A model generated the notes under the pieces. It had not been told where the DNA came from, did not search any database, and saw only the letters and a list, made by a program, of their open reading frames with translations. DNA of 64,000 nt from Methanosarcina sp. Lineage in GTDB: Archaea; Halobacteriota; Methanosarcinia; Methanosarcinales; Methanosarcinaceae. This document shows positions 16,377 to 26,290 of the stretch, piece by piece. Within the stretch, counting starts at the first letter, position 1. The number at the start of each line of letters is the position of its first letter. The position numbers and the translations under genes were made by a program. Location of the stretch: contig NZ_JAQUVZ010000009.1 in the NCBI RefSeq assembly GCF_028693135.1, positions 62,001 through 126,000 of the forward strand, written 5' to 3'.

Positions 16377-17246
16377 TCACCTGACCATTCGAATGAGTAT
16401 GAAAATTAAGAATGCCGCCAATCCACTCAGGTAGATCCAGCGAATATAAATTCGCCGATTTACTATTCTCGAGTCTAGCAATTTACTCGTTGAGTACAGA
16501 ATAACTACATCCATCAGTAAAATGGAAAACAGATAAATCCACTCTAACCAGCCCAACAAAAACGGCAAGCTACTTGCAACAATCACCAGTAAGAAAATCG
16601 CTCCGCTGATTTTCAACGCGTTTTCGCGGCCAAGTACCAGAGCTAAGGAACGGGACCCTGCCTGACGATCGCCTTCGACATCCATACCATCTGCCGCAAT
16701 TTCTTCCCCTAAATTTATAAGCGACACTATGATTGCGAAAAACCAGACTATTATTTCAAATGGTTTACCTACTACTATACCACCAAAAACAAAAGTCATA
16801 CCAACCGAAAAGCTAACCATCAGATTTCCAATCAAACCAGCCTTTTTGAACCGCCAATTGTAAAGAAAACCCACTGCCCAGACTAAAATAACTACTAACA
16901 AAGCCTCCAGGCTTATCAGGTAGCCTATGATAAATCCAAGCATTGTCACTACAATGGAGAGTAAAACAACATCTTGCTCAGTAACAAGCCCTGCCGGGAG
17001 CGGCCTTTCCGGCGCGTTTATTCTGTCACTTTCGATATCAAAATAATCATTCAGGATCAGAGCAGCAGCCGAAATAAAAAAAATGCTTAGAAACCCCAAT
17101 ACAATTTCGGTCATTGTGGGGAGTTCACCTAATGCCAATAATTCCCCTAATATCACGCACACCCCCGCAATAAGTGGCAGCTCAAAACGGAATAAGCGAA
17201 ACAGACCCAGCATTCTTGTTCTAAACATAACAGTATTTCCTCTCAC
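16377..17246 (-). CDS. UbiA-family prenyltransferase, digeranylgeranylglyceryl phosphate synthase-like
   Basis: A 289-residue polytopic membrane enzyme with about eight to nine helices. Both aspartate-rich motifs of the UbiA superfamily are present: NDYFDIESDRINAPERP (residues 66-82) and DGMDVEGDRQAGSRSLA (about 187-202). These bind Mg2+-prenyl diphosphate. The motif wording and size resemble archaeal DGGGP synthase, which adds the second geranylgeranyl chain to the membrane lipid, but a role in another prenylated lipid or quinone is possible. The start at 17246 is the best supported by length; the track of fossil CRISPR repeats continues 43 bp upstream. Confidence 0.8.
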   Translation of the reverse strand: MRGNTVMFRTRMLGLFRLFRFELPLIAGVCVILGELLALGELPTMTEIVLGFLSIFFISAAALILNDYFDIESDRINAPERPLPAGLVTEQDVVLLSIVVTMLGFIIGYLISLEALLVVILVWAVGFLYNWRFKKAGLIGNLMVSFSVGMTFVFGGIVVGKPFEIIVWFFAIIVSLINLGEEIAADGMDVEGDRQAGSRSLALVLGRENALKISGAIFLLVIVASSLPFLLGWLEWIYLFSILLMDVVILYSTSKLLDSRIVNRRIYIRWIYLSGLAAFLIFILIRMVR

Positions 17247-17288
17247 AATTGACTCAATATTTGCAGCCCAGCTATTAAGATACGGAGG

Positions 17289-17325
17289 GTTTCAATCCTT
17301 TTTTTGGTGGATCTTGCTTACAAGC
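17289..17325 (-). CRISPR. Single fossil CRISPR repeat with decayed end
   Basis: Matches the active repeat at about 30/37: the first ten bases and GGATCTTGCT are intact, the last seven mostly lost. The rest of the 17247-17561 gap holds short direct repeats (ATATG(T/C)CAG.TTTTCATACT, TTCATTTGTTA) and no gene. Confidence 0.75.
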
Positions 17326-17561
17326 GAACGGCCTACACTTGATAAAAAAGAGATAAATGTTGGGGACGGTATTTGTGTTGAGGAAGGTCTTTGAGAAGAT
17401 TACGAAATAATCCCTGGCACAATTGGTATATATCACTATTTTCTACTCATTTTTCTATAATGTTGACATCATTTGGAGTGAATACACCAAATATGTCAGA
17501 TTTTCATACTAAATATGCCAGGTTTTCATACTTCATTTGTTACTACTTCATTTGTTAGACT

Positions 17562-18908
17562 TCATTTTTTCATGCTTTTTAACATAATCCCGACTACTGC
17601 CAGAGATACAACCACGATCACGACACTCAGTACGGTATTTTTGTCCTTCTTAGACTCTGTTTCTTCGGGATTTCCCAGTTCGCCCACGGATCTGCTTTCA
17701 GCAGAAATCTGAGTGCTTTCTTCCGGGGTCTTCTGCGAGTCATTGCCGGTAATCGCAAAAGATGCATAGCCAGGAACTTCTGAAGTGAAGTACAGATACT
17801 TATCAGTCTGTCCTGTCAGATTGGCTGGCAGCTGCTCCCAGGTTTGTTCTTTGTACCTGTTAAGCACTATAGAAGCAGGATCGATATGCTCTTCCTGGAC
17901 CCATGCCTTTTCTACCCTGAAACTCAGGACAGGATTTTCTATTTTCTTTGAGGTTGAATATCCGGCGGTTCCTACCCACACATTAAAGGATTTGTAGACC
18001 TCTCCATCAGGCAGGTCTGATACAAGTACGGACTTGCCCTTTAATTGCTCAACAGTGGTTGTGGTCTTGCCTACACTTTCAACCGAATCAAAGTCCACAT
18101 ACACAACACAGGTTGCACCCTTTGCAAATTCAAACCTGACAGCCTCACCGTTTGTAATGAATACCTTTGAAAGCTCCCTTACTTCAACATTATTTGCAGG
18201 CTCAGGAGACACGCTGTCGCCACCTCCACTACTGCTCCTGCTGCTGCTTCCACTGTCATCAGGGGGAGTTACAGGGGACTCCTCAGGAGTTGGGGTTGGG
18301 GTTGGTTCAGGAGTTAGATCTATTGGTTCTGTTGGATCTGTAAGATTAGTCGAATCTGCTGGATCAGTCGAATCTGCTGGATCTGCTGGATCTGCAGTAT
18401 CTTCTGTATCTGCTGGATCAGCTGGATCTGCAGTATCTTCTGTATCTGCTGGATCAGCTGGATCTGCAGTATCTTCTGTATCTGCTGGATCAGCTGGATC
18501 TGCAGTATCTTCGGTATCTGCTGGATCAGCTGGATCTGCAGTATCTTCGGTATCTGCTGGATCTGCTGGATCTGCAGTATCTTCGGTATCTGCTGGATCA
18601 GCTGGATCTGCAGTATCTTCTGTATCTGCTGGATCTACTGGATCTTCTGTATCTGCTGGATCTGCTGGATCAGAAGTTGGCTCAGGGGTAGGTTCAAGAG
18701 CAGGATCCTGGTGCTTCTCCAGAGGCACCAGAGGCTCATCAGCAGAAAAAAGTGCAGCAGACGTACTGCCAGAAATAACCTGAAGTATAAGAGCTACTGT
18801 AAATAAAATGAAGAATATCCTTTTTGCAGTCAGAATAACACCCCTGTGTTTTTTAATTCCGTTATTGCCCACACTATATAAATTAATATTTATTTTCTCC
18901 TGATTCAA
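17562..18908 (-). CDS. PGF-pre-PGF domain surface protein with Asp-Pro-Ala repeats
   Basis: A 448-residue exported and anchored protein. A hydrophobic signal/anchor spans about residues 28-52. Residues about 70-180 are the acidic repeat DPADPADTEDTA, followed by Pro/Thr and Ser/Gly linkers. Residues about 235-400 match the PGF-pre-PGF domain of Methanosarcina envelope proteins (SFRVEKAWVQEEHIDPASI, LNRYKEQTWEQLPANL, YLYFTSEVPGYASFAITG). A C-terminal hydrophobic helix near 425-443 with a basic KSMKK tail is a membrane anchor. The partner is unknown; it is probably an S-layer-associated stalk protein. Fossil CRISPR repeats flank the gene. Confidence 0.85.
   Translation of the reverse strand: MNQEKININLYSVGNNGIKKHRGVILTAKRIFFILFTVALILQVISGSTSAALFSADEPLVPLEKHQDPALEPTPEPTSDPADPADTEDPVDPADTEDTADPADPADTEDTADPADPADTEDTADPADPADTEDTADPADPADTEDTADPADPADTEDTADPADPADTEDTADPADPADSTDPADSTNLTDPTEPIDLTPEPTPTPTPEESPVTPPDDSGSSSRSSSGGGDSVSPEPANNVEVRELSKVFITNGEAVRFEFAKGATCVVYVDFDSVESVGKTTTTVEQLKGKSVLVSDLPDGEVYKSFNVWVGTAGYSTSKKIENPVLSFRVEKAWVQEEHIDPASIVLNRYKEQTWEQLPANLTGQTDKYLYFTSEVPGYASFAITGNDSQKTPEESTQISAESRSVGELGNPEETESKKDKNTVLSVVIVVVSLAVVGIMLKSMKK
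18388..18639. repeat. 36-bp coding tandem repeat, seven copies
   Basis: Units start at 18388 and then every 36 bp to 18604, nearly identical, encoding the 12-residue acidic Asp-Pro-Ala repeat of the surface protein. Degenerate units flank both ends. The period is a multiple of three, so the frame survives copy-number change. Confidence 0.92.
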
Positions 18909-18980
18909 CCCTTAATTAAGTCACTGGAATTTGCACTCTCGGCTGTGTGTCCAGGATAGACTCATTTTTATTGTACCGTT

Positions 18981-19162
18981 TTTTGTCACAGATTGAGAGG
19001 TTTTTTGCTTTCGAATCCGAACTCATATCATGTATGGATGTTTTTAGACCGCTGTTTCAATCCCTGTTTTAGTGGATCTTGCTCGCGAATACCGCTTAGA
19101 TTGACAAAGTTGACGGAAAAATTAAGTTTCAATCTCTGACGAGTTTTCAAACCAGTTGCAAT
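18981..19162 (-). CRISPR. Three fossil CRISPR repeats in period, next to the active array
   Basis: 19054-19090 matches the active repeat at 36/37. 18981-19017 keeps only the 3' end (TTGCT..CGAAT). 19126-19162 keeps only the 5' end (GTTTCAATC). Starts are 73 and 72 bp apart, leaving fossil spacers at 19018-19053 (36 bp) and 19091-19125 (35 bp). This block is separated from the active array by the toxin-antitoxin module. Confidence 0.85.
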
Positions 19163-19195
19163 CAGGATCTTTCGATTTCACGTCGATGATCAACA

Positions 19196-19456
19196 TCAAT
19201 ATACATCGTCATGATGACCATAATATTCCAGAATAACAATTTTTTCCTTTTCATCCACAGAAAAAAGCAATACAAAGTGAGAGTCAATATGCACTCTTTT
19301 CCAGTGATTGAGAGGGGATCTCAAATTTTGGTATCTGTGAGGGTCCTGAACTATCTCATTCACCTTGCTGAATATAATTTCAACCTGTTTTTTGTCTTTT
19401 TTGCCAGCTTTTCAACAGTTTTGTTGAACTTCTGGCCTTACCTATAGCCGATACAT
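19196..19456 (-). pseudogene. RelE-type toxin, inactivated
   Basis: The frame downstream of the antitoxin encodes a RelE/ParE-like mRNA interferase, recognisable from VEKLAKKDKKQVEIIF, then VQDPHRYQNL, LNHWKRVHIDSHFVLLFSVD and a C-terminal YYGHHDDVY. It starts at ATG 19456, but codon 5 is TAG and a frameshift lies near GTTCAACAAAAC about ten codons later, so no full-length toxin can be made. The stop is TGA at 19196. The gap to the antitoxin is 13 bp, the layout of an antitoxin-first TA operon. Loss of the toxin leaves the antitoxin as an orphan. Confidence 0.75.
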
Positions 19457-19469
19457 GTCAGGTCAACAG

Positions 19470-19715
19470 TTAAGCATTTTTTTCAAGCATTTTTTTCCAG
19501 TTCTCAACTGTTCCCACATCTATAAGCTCCTGGTTCATGATTTCCCGGGCCTTTTCAACAAATTCAGGTCTAAGCTCAGGCTCCATAAGTTCTTTTTCAT
19601 ATTCAGCTGCCATACGCATAATAGCAGAACTTTTATCTTTCAAGCCATATTTGGCTTTTATAATATTAAGGATACGATTTGTTTTTTCGTCAATATTGAT
19701 CATTGCCTGGACCAT
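19470..19715 (-). CDS. DUF2683-like antitoxin
   Basis: An 81-residue protein starting MVQAMINIDEKTNRIL, preferred over a longer in-frame start because the TATA and operator-like sequence lies just before this ATG. The N-terminal part looks like a ribbon-helix-helix DNA-binding motif (MINIDEKTNRILNIIKAKYG, then KSSAIMRMAAEYE). The C-terminal ELIDVGTVENWKKML should wrap the toxin. DUF2683 proteins commonly precede RelE genes in Methanosarcina. Here the partner toxin is broken. The module sits between a fossil repeat block and the trailer end of the active CRISPR array. Confidence 0.75.
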   Translation of the reverse strand: MVQAMINIDEKTNRILNIIKAKYGLKDKSSAIMRMAAEYEKELMEPELRPEFVEKAREIMNQELIDVGTVENWKKMLEKNA

Positions 19716-19718
19716 TAT

Positions 19719-19735
19719 GTATACACCATATATAC
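19719..19735 (-). promoter_or_regulatory. Operator/promoter of the antitoxin gene
   Basis: GTATACACCATATATAC has a 5-bp inverted repeat (GTATA/TATAC) around a 7-base centre, immediately upstream of the antitoxin ATG and within the TATA-rich promoter. A ribbon-helix-helix antitoxin would be expected to bind such a site to repress itself. Confidence 0.45.
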
Positions 19736-19802
19736 ATTGAATATATACCATAGATATATATTTAATTATGAACCGGGTCATACCGGCGAAAAAAGCGATC
19801 CT

Positions 19803-22800
19803 GTTTTAATCCTTGTTTTAGTGGATCTTGCTCGCGAATATTTTTGCCCTGAACAAAAGCAGTCAGCCACGTCTGTTTCAATCCTTGTTTTAGTGGATCT
19901 TGCTCGCGAATTCATCATATTATTCCGAGATCTAAGGGGGGGAGTGAGTTTCAATCCTTGTTTTAGTGGATCTTGCTCGCGAATTGCGCCATATACACAT
20001 ATTTACAAGTGTCATAACTGGTTTCAATCCTTGTTTTAGTGGATCTTGCTCGCGAATTTTACAGATCGTACTCATTTATTATTTCCTCTTTAGTTTCAAT
20101 CCTTGTTTTAGTGGATCTTGCTCGCGAATAACTCCCTGAAAGTACGGGGGCTTTGTCACTAGCTGTAGTTTCAATCCTTGTTTTAGTGGATCTTGCTCGC
20201 GAATTTTTGAACTCCTCAAATAGTTTTATATATGTCTACTTATATACATTATAGTTTCAATCCTTGTTTTAGTGGATCTTGCTCGCGAATTTTAGAGAGG
20301 GGATTCGGAAGAGATATGCGGTACATTGTTTCAATCCTTGTTTTAGTGGATCTTGCTCGCGAATAACTAGAGGTAACCCCTGCTATATTTAGCGAATATG
20401 GTTTCAATCCTTGTTTTAGTGGATCTTGCTCGCGAATAAAAAGGAGTTGAAATGAATGGAACTTGAAGATCTGTTTCAATCCTTGTTTTAGTGGATCTTG
20501 CTCGCGAATGGTATAGAATCCATGTCAACGTCACACAAAAATACGTTTCAATCCTTGTTTTAGTGGATCTTGCTCGCGAATTCAGAATCACCCTGCCCTA
20601 ATTCAATATCATAACTCAGTTTCAATCCTTGTTTTAGTGGATCTTGCTCGCGAATTTGCAGCATATTTACGTACAAGAAACCATGATACAGTTTCAATCC
20701 TTGTTTTAGTGGATCTTGCTCGCGAATAATAGATCAGCTGTCCGGACTTGGCTTTTCTGCAACGTTTCAATCCTTGTTTTAGTGGATCTTGCTCGCGAAT
20801 ATTCGCGAGTACAAATTTTAAGTGCTGCCAGAATGTGTTTCAATCCTTGTTTTAGTGGATCTTGCTCGCGAATGGCTTCCGGCTTGTTAGTTCGGAACAA
20901 CCTAATTGTGTTTCAATCCTTGTTTTAGTGGATCTTGCTCGCGAATCGGAATATGAAGATAGGTTACCGATGAGTACGGGGGGTTTCAATCCTTGTTTTA
21001 GTGGATCTTGCTCGCGAATCTGGGAAGTTGTCAACGGTCTTAATGTTGGAAATGATGTTTCAATCCTTGTTTTAGTGGATCTTGCTCGCGAATTCGACCT
21101 GAAAATTAACGGTGTCCGGGTCGAAAGTTTCAATCCTTGTTTTAGTGGATCTTGCTCGCGAATAGGGCAAGCCCGGAAAGGTTAGAAGCCGTATTAAAAT
21201 GTTTCAATCCTTGTTTTAGTGGATCTTGCTCGCGAATTAGGTCATTCCTTCAATTGCGTCAGTGTTCTTTGAAGTTTCAATCCTTGTTTTAGTGGATCTT
21301 GCTCGCGAATAGCATGGGTTATGCCCAAAAGGAACGAACACTGGTACGTTTCAATCCTTGTTTTAGTGGATCTTGCTCGCGAATTTTATTGTAGTAGTAA
21401 TTACGTATGTAAGTAGATAGGTGTTTCAATCCTTGTTTTAGTGGATCTTGCTCGCGAATCCGAAGAGTCCGGCATGTAGCATGATGGTCTGGAAAGTTTC
21501 AATCCTTGTTTTAGTGGATCTTGCTCGCGAATTTTTAGTCCCCCGGTTCTTTTTTGATTGCCCAAAGAGTTTCAATCCTTGTTTTAGTGGATCTTGCTCG
21601 CGAATCCCCCTGTTATAAGATTTATTTAGACTTCCTTTTTAGGTTTCAATCCTTGTTTTAGTGGATCTTGCTCGCGAATCGCGTCTGCCCTGCTACGGAT
21701 AGGATCATCCACTATGTTTCAATCCTTGTTTTAGTGGATCTTGCTCGCGAATGCGACAATGACATTATTGGTGTAGCCTGATGTTCTTGTTTCAATCCTT
21801 GTTTTAGTGGATCTTGCTCGCGAATAAAAAATATTATACCGGCAAGTGCGGTATATGGAAGGTTTCAATCCTTGTTTTAGTGGATCTTGCTCGCGAATGC
21901 TGTTCAGGAGTGTAGTTTTTGAGCCCTTCGGTTTCAATCCTTGTTTTAGTGGATCTTGCTCGCGAATAATACCAAGGTTATTGAAATACTACGCAACTGG
22001 CGAAGTTTCAATCCTTGTTTTAGTGGATCTTGCTCGCGAATATTTGTGGGCATTGTGTGTCTGACTGTCGTCCTAATATAGTTTCAATCCTTGTTTTAGT
22101 GGATCTTGCTCGCGAATTTTTTCAAGTCTTTTTGTTTCTGTAGCAGACATTTAGTTTCAATCCTTGTTTTAGTGGATCTTGCTCGCGAATTGAGGAAAAC
22201 AAAGATAACCCTAAGTACGTTGAAAGTTTCAATCCTTGTTTTAGTGGATCTTGCTCGCGAATCTAAATTACTAATTTCATACCATCCTTCATAATTTTGT
22301 TTCAATCCTTGTTTTAGTGGATCTTGCTCGCGAATAATATCAGTGGGAAAGAATATGAACATTTCCTAAAATGTTTCAATCCTTGTTTTAGTGGATCTTG
22401 CTCGCGAATTCTGATCCTATGTTGGAATTGCTTACTGAAGATGGGGTTTCAATCCTTGTTTTAGTGGATCTTGCTCGCGAATTAACATACCATGTTGCTG
22501 TTGCTTCCTTTGAATAATGTTTCAATCCTTGTTTTAGTGGATCTTGCTCGCGAATATCAATATCTATTACAGTCCATGATATGTCGTCGCGGTTTCAATC
22601 CTTGTTTTAGTGGATCTTGCTCGCGAATATGGGCAGTTTGTACCCAATTCGATGAAGTATGGGAGTTTCAATCCTTGTTTTAGTGGATCTTGCTCGCGAA
22701 TTGTAGTAGAAAACCAACACGCTGAATCCTTCATAAGTTTCAATCCTTGTTTTAGTGGATCTTGCTCGCGAATATCGCCCCAGAAGCTGCGCTGGCAATG

Positions 22801-25037
22801 ACATCATTGAGTTTCAATCCTTGTTTTAGTGGATCTTGCTCGCGAATCTGGTCGTTAAGGCCTGCACCCTCCAGAGTATATTGTTTCAATCCTTGTTTTA
22901 GTGGATCTTGCTCGCGAATCATCCGAGAATAGATGATTTGCTTTGTGACGATTGGGGTTTCAATCCTTGTTTTAGTGGATCTTGCTCGCGAATATGGTCC
23001 TAAAACGCTGAAGTTTCAGTTAGTTCAGTAGTTTCAATCCTTGTTTTAGTGGATCTTGCTCGCGAATCATTCATCTCCAATAGTATATGAGTATATTATC
23101 TGTGGTTTCAATCCTTGTTTTAGTGGATCTTGCTCGCGAATAATGAGAGACATTGAGAGAACATCTGAGAAGTGTAGTTTCAATCCTTGTTTTAGTGGAT
23201 CTTGCTCGCGAATGAAAGCCGGTTTTTGGGCACATTGTATGAAAAATAAGTTTCAATCCTTGTTTTAGTGGATCTTGCTCGCGAATCTGAGTTTTATACA
23301 AATCATACTGCGCTCGATTATTGTTTCAATCCTTGTTTTAGTGGATCTTGCTCGCGAATCGGACCCGTTAAACCAATCATCCCCTTTTTTGTAGTTTCAA
23401 TCCTTGTTTTAGTGGATCTTGCTCGCGAATATTATTCCGAGTCACATGGAAAAATGACTTAGAGGCTAGTTTCAATCCTTGTTTTAGTGGATCTTGCTCG
23501 CGAATGTTAAAAAGACAGTTGTGGAAGAGCCTTCACCAAGTTTCAATCCTTGTTTTAGTGGATCTTGCTCGCGAATCAAACTTTCCCATTTCCTTGGGAA
23601 TCATGTCTACCAGTTTCAATCCTTGTTTTAGTGGATCTTGCTCGCGAATTATGTTTACCTGCCGATTACCCTACCCTAATTTGGTTTCAATCCTTGTTTT
23701 AGTGGATCTTGCTCGCGAATGCCTTTGATGAATACACATCTGGATACATGAACCACATGTTTCAATCCTTGTTTTAGTGGATCTTGCTCGCGAATTAGGA
23801 AAACAGCTCGGAATAGATGCAGAAACGCCTTGTTTCAATCCTTGTTTTAGTGGATCTTGCTCGCGAATAATTTGAAGTTCTATTGAAACCCTCCGACTCC
23901 ACAAGTTTCAATCCTTGTTTTAGTGGATCTTGCTCGCGAATACCCATTGCATACATATAAGTATTACGTATTTGTATAGTTTCAATCCTTGTTTTAGTGG
24001 ATCTTGCTCGCGAATGTATGTATATAGGGCAGATGGTAGGCATCAGGGTTTTGTTTCAATCCTTGTTTTAGTGGATCTTGCTCGCGAATCTATATATATG
24101 AATTTACATATGCGCAACTACTATAGTTTCAATCCTTGTTTTAGTGGATCTTGCTCGCGAATATTGTTACTCAGTGTCGAGTTGGTGTTCTGAACAGCGT
24201 TTCAATCCTTGTTTTAGTGGATCTTGCTCGCGAATCCTAAAAAAACAATCCTACAGTATGAAAACAGGATGTTTCAATCCTTGTTTTAGTGGATCTTGCT
24301 CGCGAATATCGGGCAGAACAGTTTAAAATATATTTTAAGGAGTGTTTCAATCCTTGTTTTAGTGGATCTTGCTCGCGAATGGGAGAAATAGCGGGAGAAT
24401 GAACCGGAATCTGCAGGTTTCAATCCTTGTTTTAGTGGATCTTGCTCGCGAATAACGATGGATTCACAGACGGTTCGGATTTCTTGTTCAGTTTCAATCC
24501 TTGTTTTAGTGGATCTTGCTCGCGAATCGTAATAATGACGTTCATATGAATTTGCGATCATCAGTTTCAATCCTTGTTTTAGTGGATCTTGCTCGCGAAT
24601 TATATAATTGATCCTGAGAAATACAAAGCGTTTTAGTTTCAATCCTTGTTTTAGTGGATCTTGCTCGCGAATCGTCTATCAGCTTTTCGGCTTCCACGGA
24701 TTCACATCGTTTCAATCCTTGTTTTAGTGGATCTTGCTCGCGAATGCGGGGAAAATGAACTGCCATACGGATGGTTATGTGTGTTTCAATCCTTGTTTTA
24801 GTGGATCTTGCTCGCGAATTCAAAACACGATACGCCATACTCAATATTGTTAGAGGTTTCAATCCTTGTTTTAGTGGATCTTGCTCGCGAATTTCGTTGG
24901 TTGGCACTACAATTGATCCCACTCTCCGTTTCAATCCTTGTTTTAGTGGATCTTGCTCGCGAATCCAGATTAAATATTTTCTGATGGAATATATTTTCTA
25001 GTTTCAATCCTTGTTTTAGTGGATCTTGCTCGCGAAT
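19803..25037 (-). CRISPR. Active CRISPR array: 72 repeats, 71 spacers, type I-B
   Basis: The repeat is 37 bp, beginning GTTTCAATCC and ending GCTCGCGAAT as written on the plus strand. On the transcribed minus strand its end is ATTGAAAC, the 8-nt tag that becomes the 5' handle of type I-B crRNAs in Methanosarcina. I count 72 copies, the first at 19803-19839 and the last at 25001-25037. Spacers are 32-39 bp, except 20205-20253 (49 bp). All copies appear identical except the one at 19803, which has one change. That change at the far end and the cas operon plus AT-rich leader beyond 25037 both place the leader at the high-coordinate end. No spacer could be matched to anything in this window by eye. 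Confidence 0.98.
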
Positions 25038-25149
25038 AGGGCAAAAATTTCCGGCGTTTGGCCAGAAAAGGCTTAAAATGAGCCCTTTTTCGGGGCTAAA
25101 ATTCTTGCTGGAAAATTATCAAACCCTTTATAAATACAAGAAAAACATC
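25038..25149 (-). promoter_or_regulatory. CRISPR leader with promoter
   Basis: 112 bp between cas4 and the first repeat. On the minus strand it carries a TATA box TTTATAAA (25127-25134), putting the transcription start near 25100, about 65 bp before the first repeat. An imperfect hairpin (AAAGGGCT...AAGCCTTTT) lies at about 25065-25090. New spacers should be added at the 25037 boundary. Confidence 0.7.
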
Positions 25150-25857
25150 TCATACGCAGATATTCCGGTAACAGCAATCTACGCATTTTCTAGAAGATCT
25201 GGTTGTCTTGGGATATAAGCCTTTTTGAATGATATCGATGATTTCCTCTATTATTTTTTCAGCTTTTTTGAAATCAGAGGCGCTGATCTCCATTTCTTTG
25301 ACAAGGCTGTTACTGCGGGTAAAACAGAGGTATGCGCGGTTTACTTCAATATTGTAATTTTCACGGATCAAAAGTGCCTGCAAGACCAGCTGGAATTTAT
25401 AGGTTTTAAAAATCTTGTCTTTATACTCGGCAAATTTGTATTCAAGAGGAGCAGCGGTTCCGTCTTCAAGAAACAGCACCTCGTCAACTATTCCTTTTAT
25501 ATGATGCTGTTTTGAAGCAATAAAAACTTCACTTTCCTTCCTTGTGCAGTTCAGTTTTTTCCTTACATAATCCCTGTTTGTAAGTTTCCTTGTTTCATGG
25601 ACTTCACGACCTTTGATAACCTTGAATCTTTTTTCTTCATACTGGGGGATATCAAGGCAGTACATATAGTAAATGAAGCGGGAGCAGAACAGGTATTCAA
25701 GAACATCTGAAATTCTTATTATTGTTCCGGAATCATTATCAGAATAAGGTTCAACGGCTGTACAGTCCTCATCTTCGGGATCGATTTCAACGTCTGTATC
25801 TTTTTCAACGCCTGTTTCAGCCTTTTCCTCATTCACCGAAAACTCAGAACTCGTCAT
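25150..25857 (-). CDS. cas4: CRISPR-associated exonuclease Cas4
   Basis: A 235-residue RecB-like nuclease that trims prespacers and selects PAMs during adaptation with Cas1-Cas2. The four iron-sulfur cysteines are visible: Cys58 in LFCSR and Cys225, Cys228 and Cys234 in the C-terminal CVDCCYRNIC. Nuclease residues are His87 in GREVHE, Asp125 in KGIVDEV and Glu139-x-Lys141 in LEYKF. The first 42 residues are a very acidic extension absent from the core domain. It is the last gene of the cas operon, 15 bp after cas2 and directly before the leader. Confidence 0.93.
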   Translation of the reverse strand: MTSSEFSVNEEKAETGVEKDTDVEIDPEDEDCTAVEPYSDNDSGTIIRISDVLEYLFCSRFIYYMYCLDIPQYEEKRFKVIKGREVHETRKLTNRDYVRKKLNCTRKESEVFIASKQHHIKGIVDEVLFLEDGTAAPLEYKFAEYKDKIFKTYKFQLVLQALLIRENYNIEVNRAYLCFTRSNSLVKEMEISASDFKKAEKIIEEIIDIIQKGLYPKTTRSSRKCVDCCYRNICV

Positions 25858-25872
25858 ATGAACCTCAAAAAC

Positions 25873-26290
<418 letters not shown>

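Noticed and set aside
19840-25000. Self-targeting spacers against this window
   Set aside because: No spacer could be matched by eye to other parts of the window; a full search against the genome was not possible.
19803-25037. Many open frames of 60-130 codons in the array, on both strands
   Set aside because: They only translate the CRISPR repeat (recurring NPCFSGSCSR or RARSTKTRIET) with spacers between; no ribosome sites and no homology.
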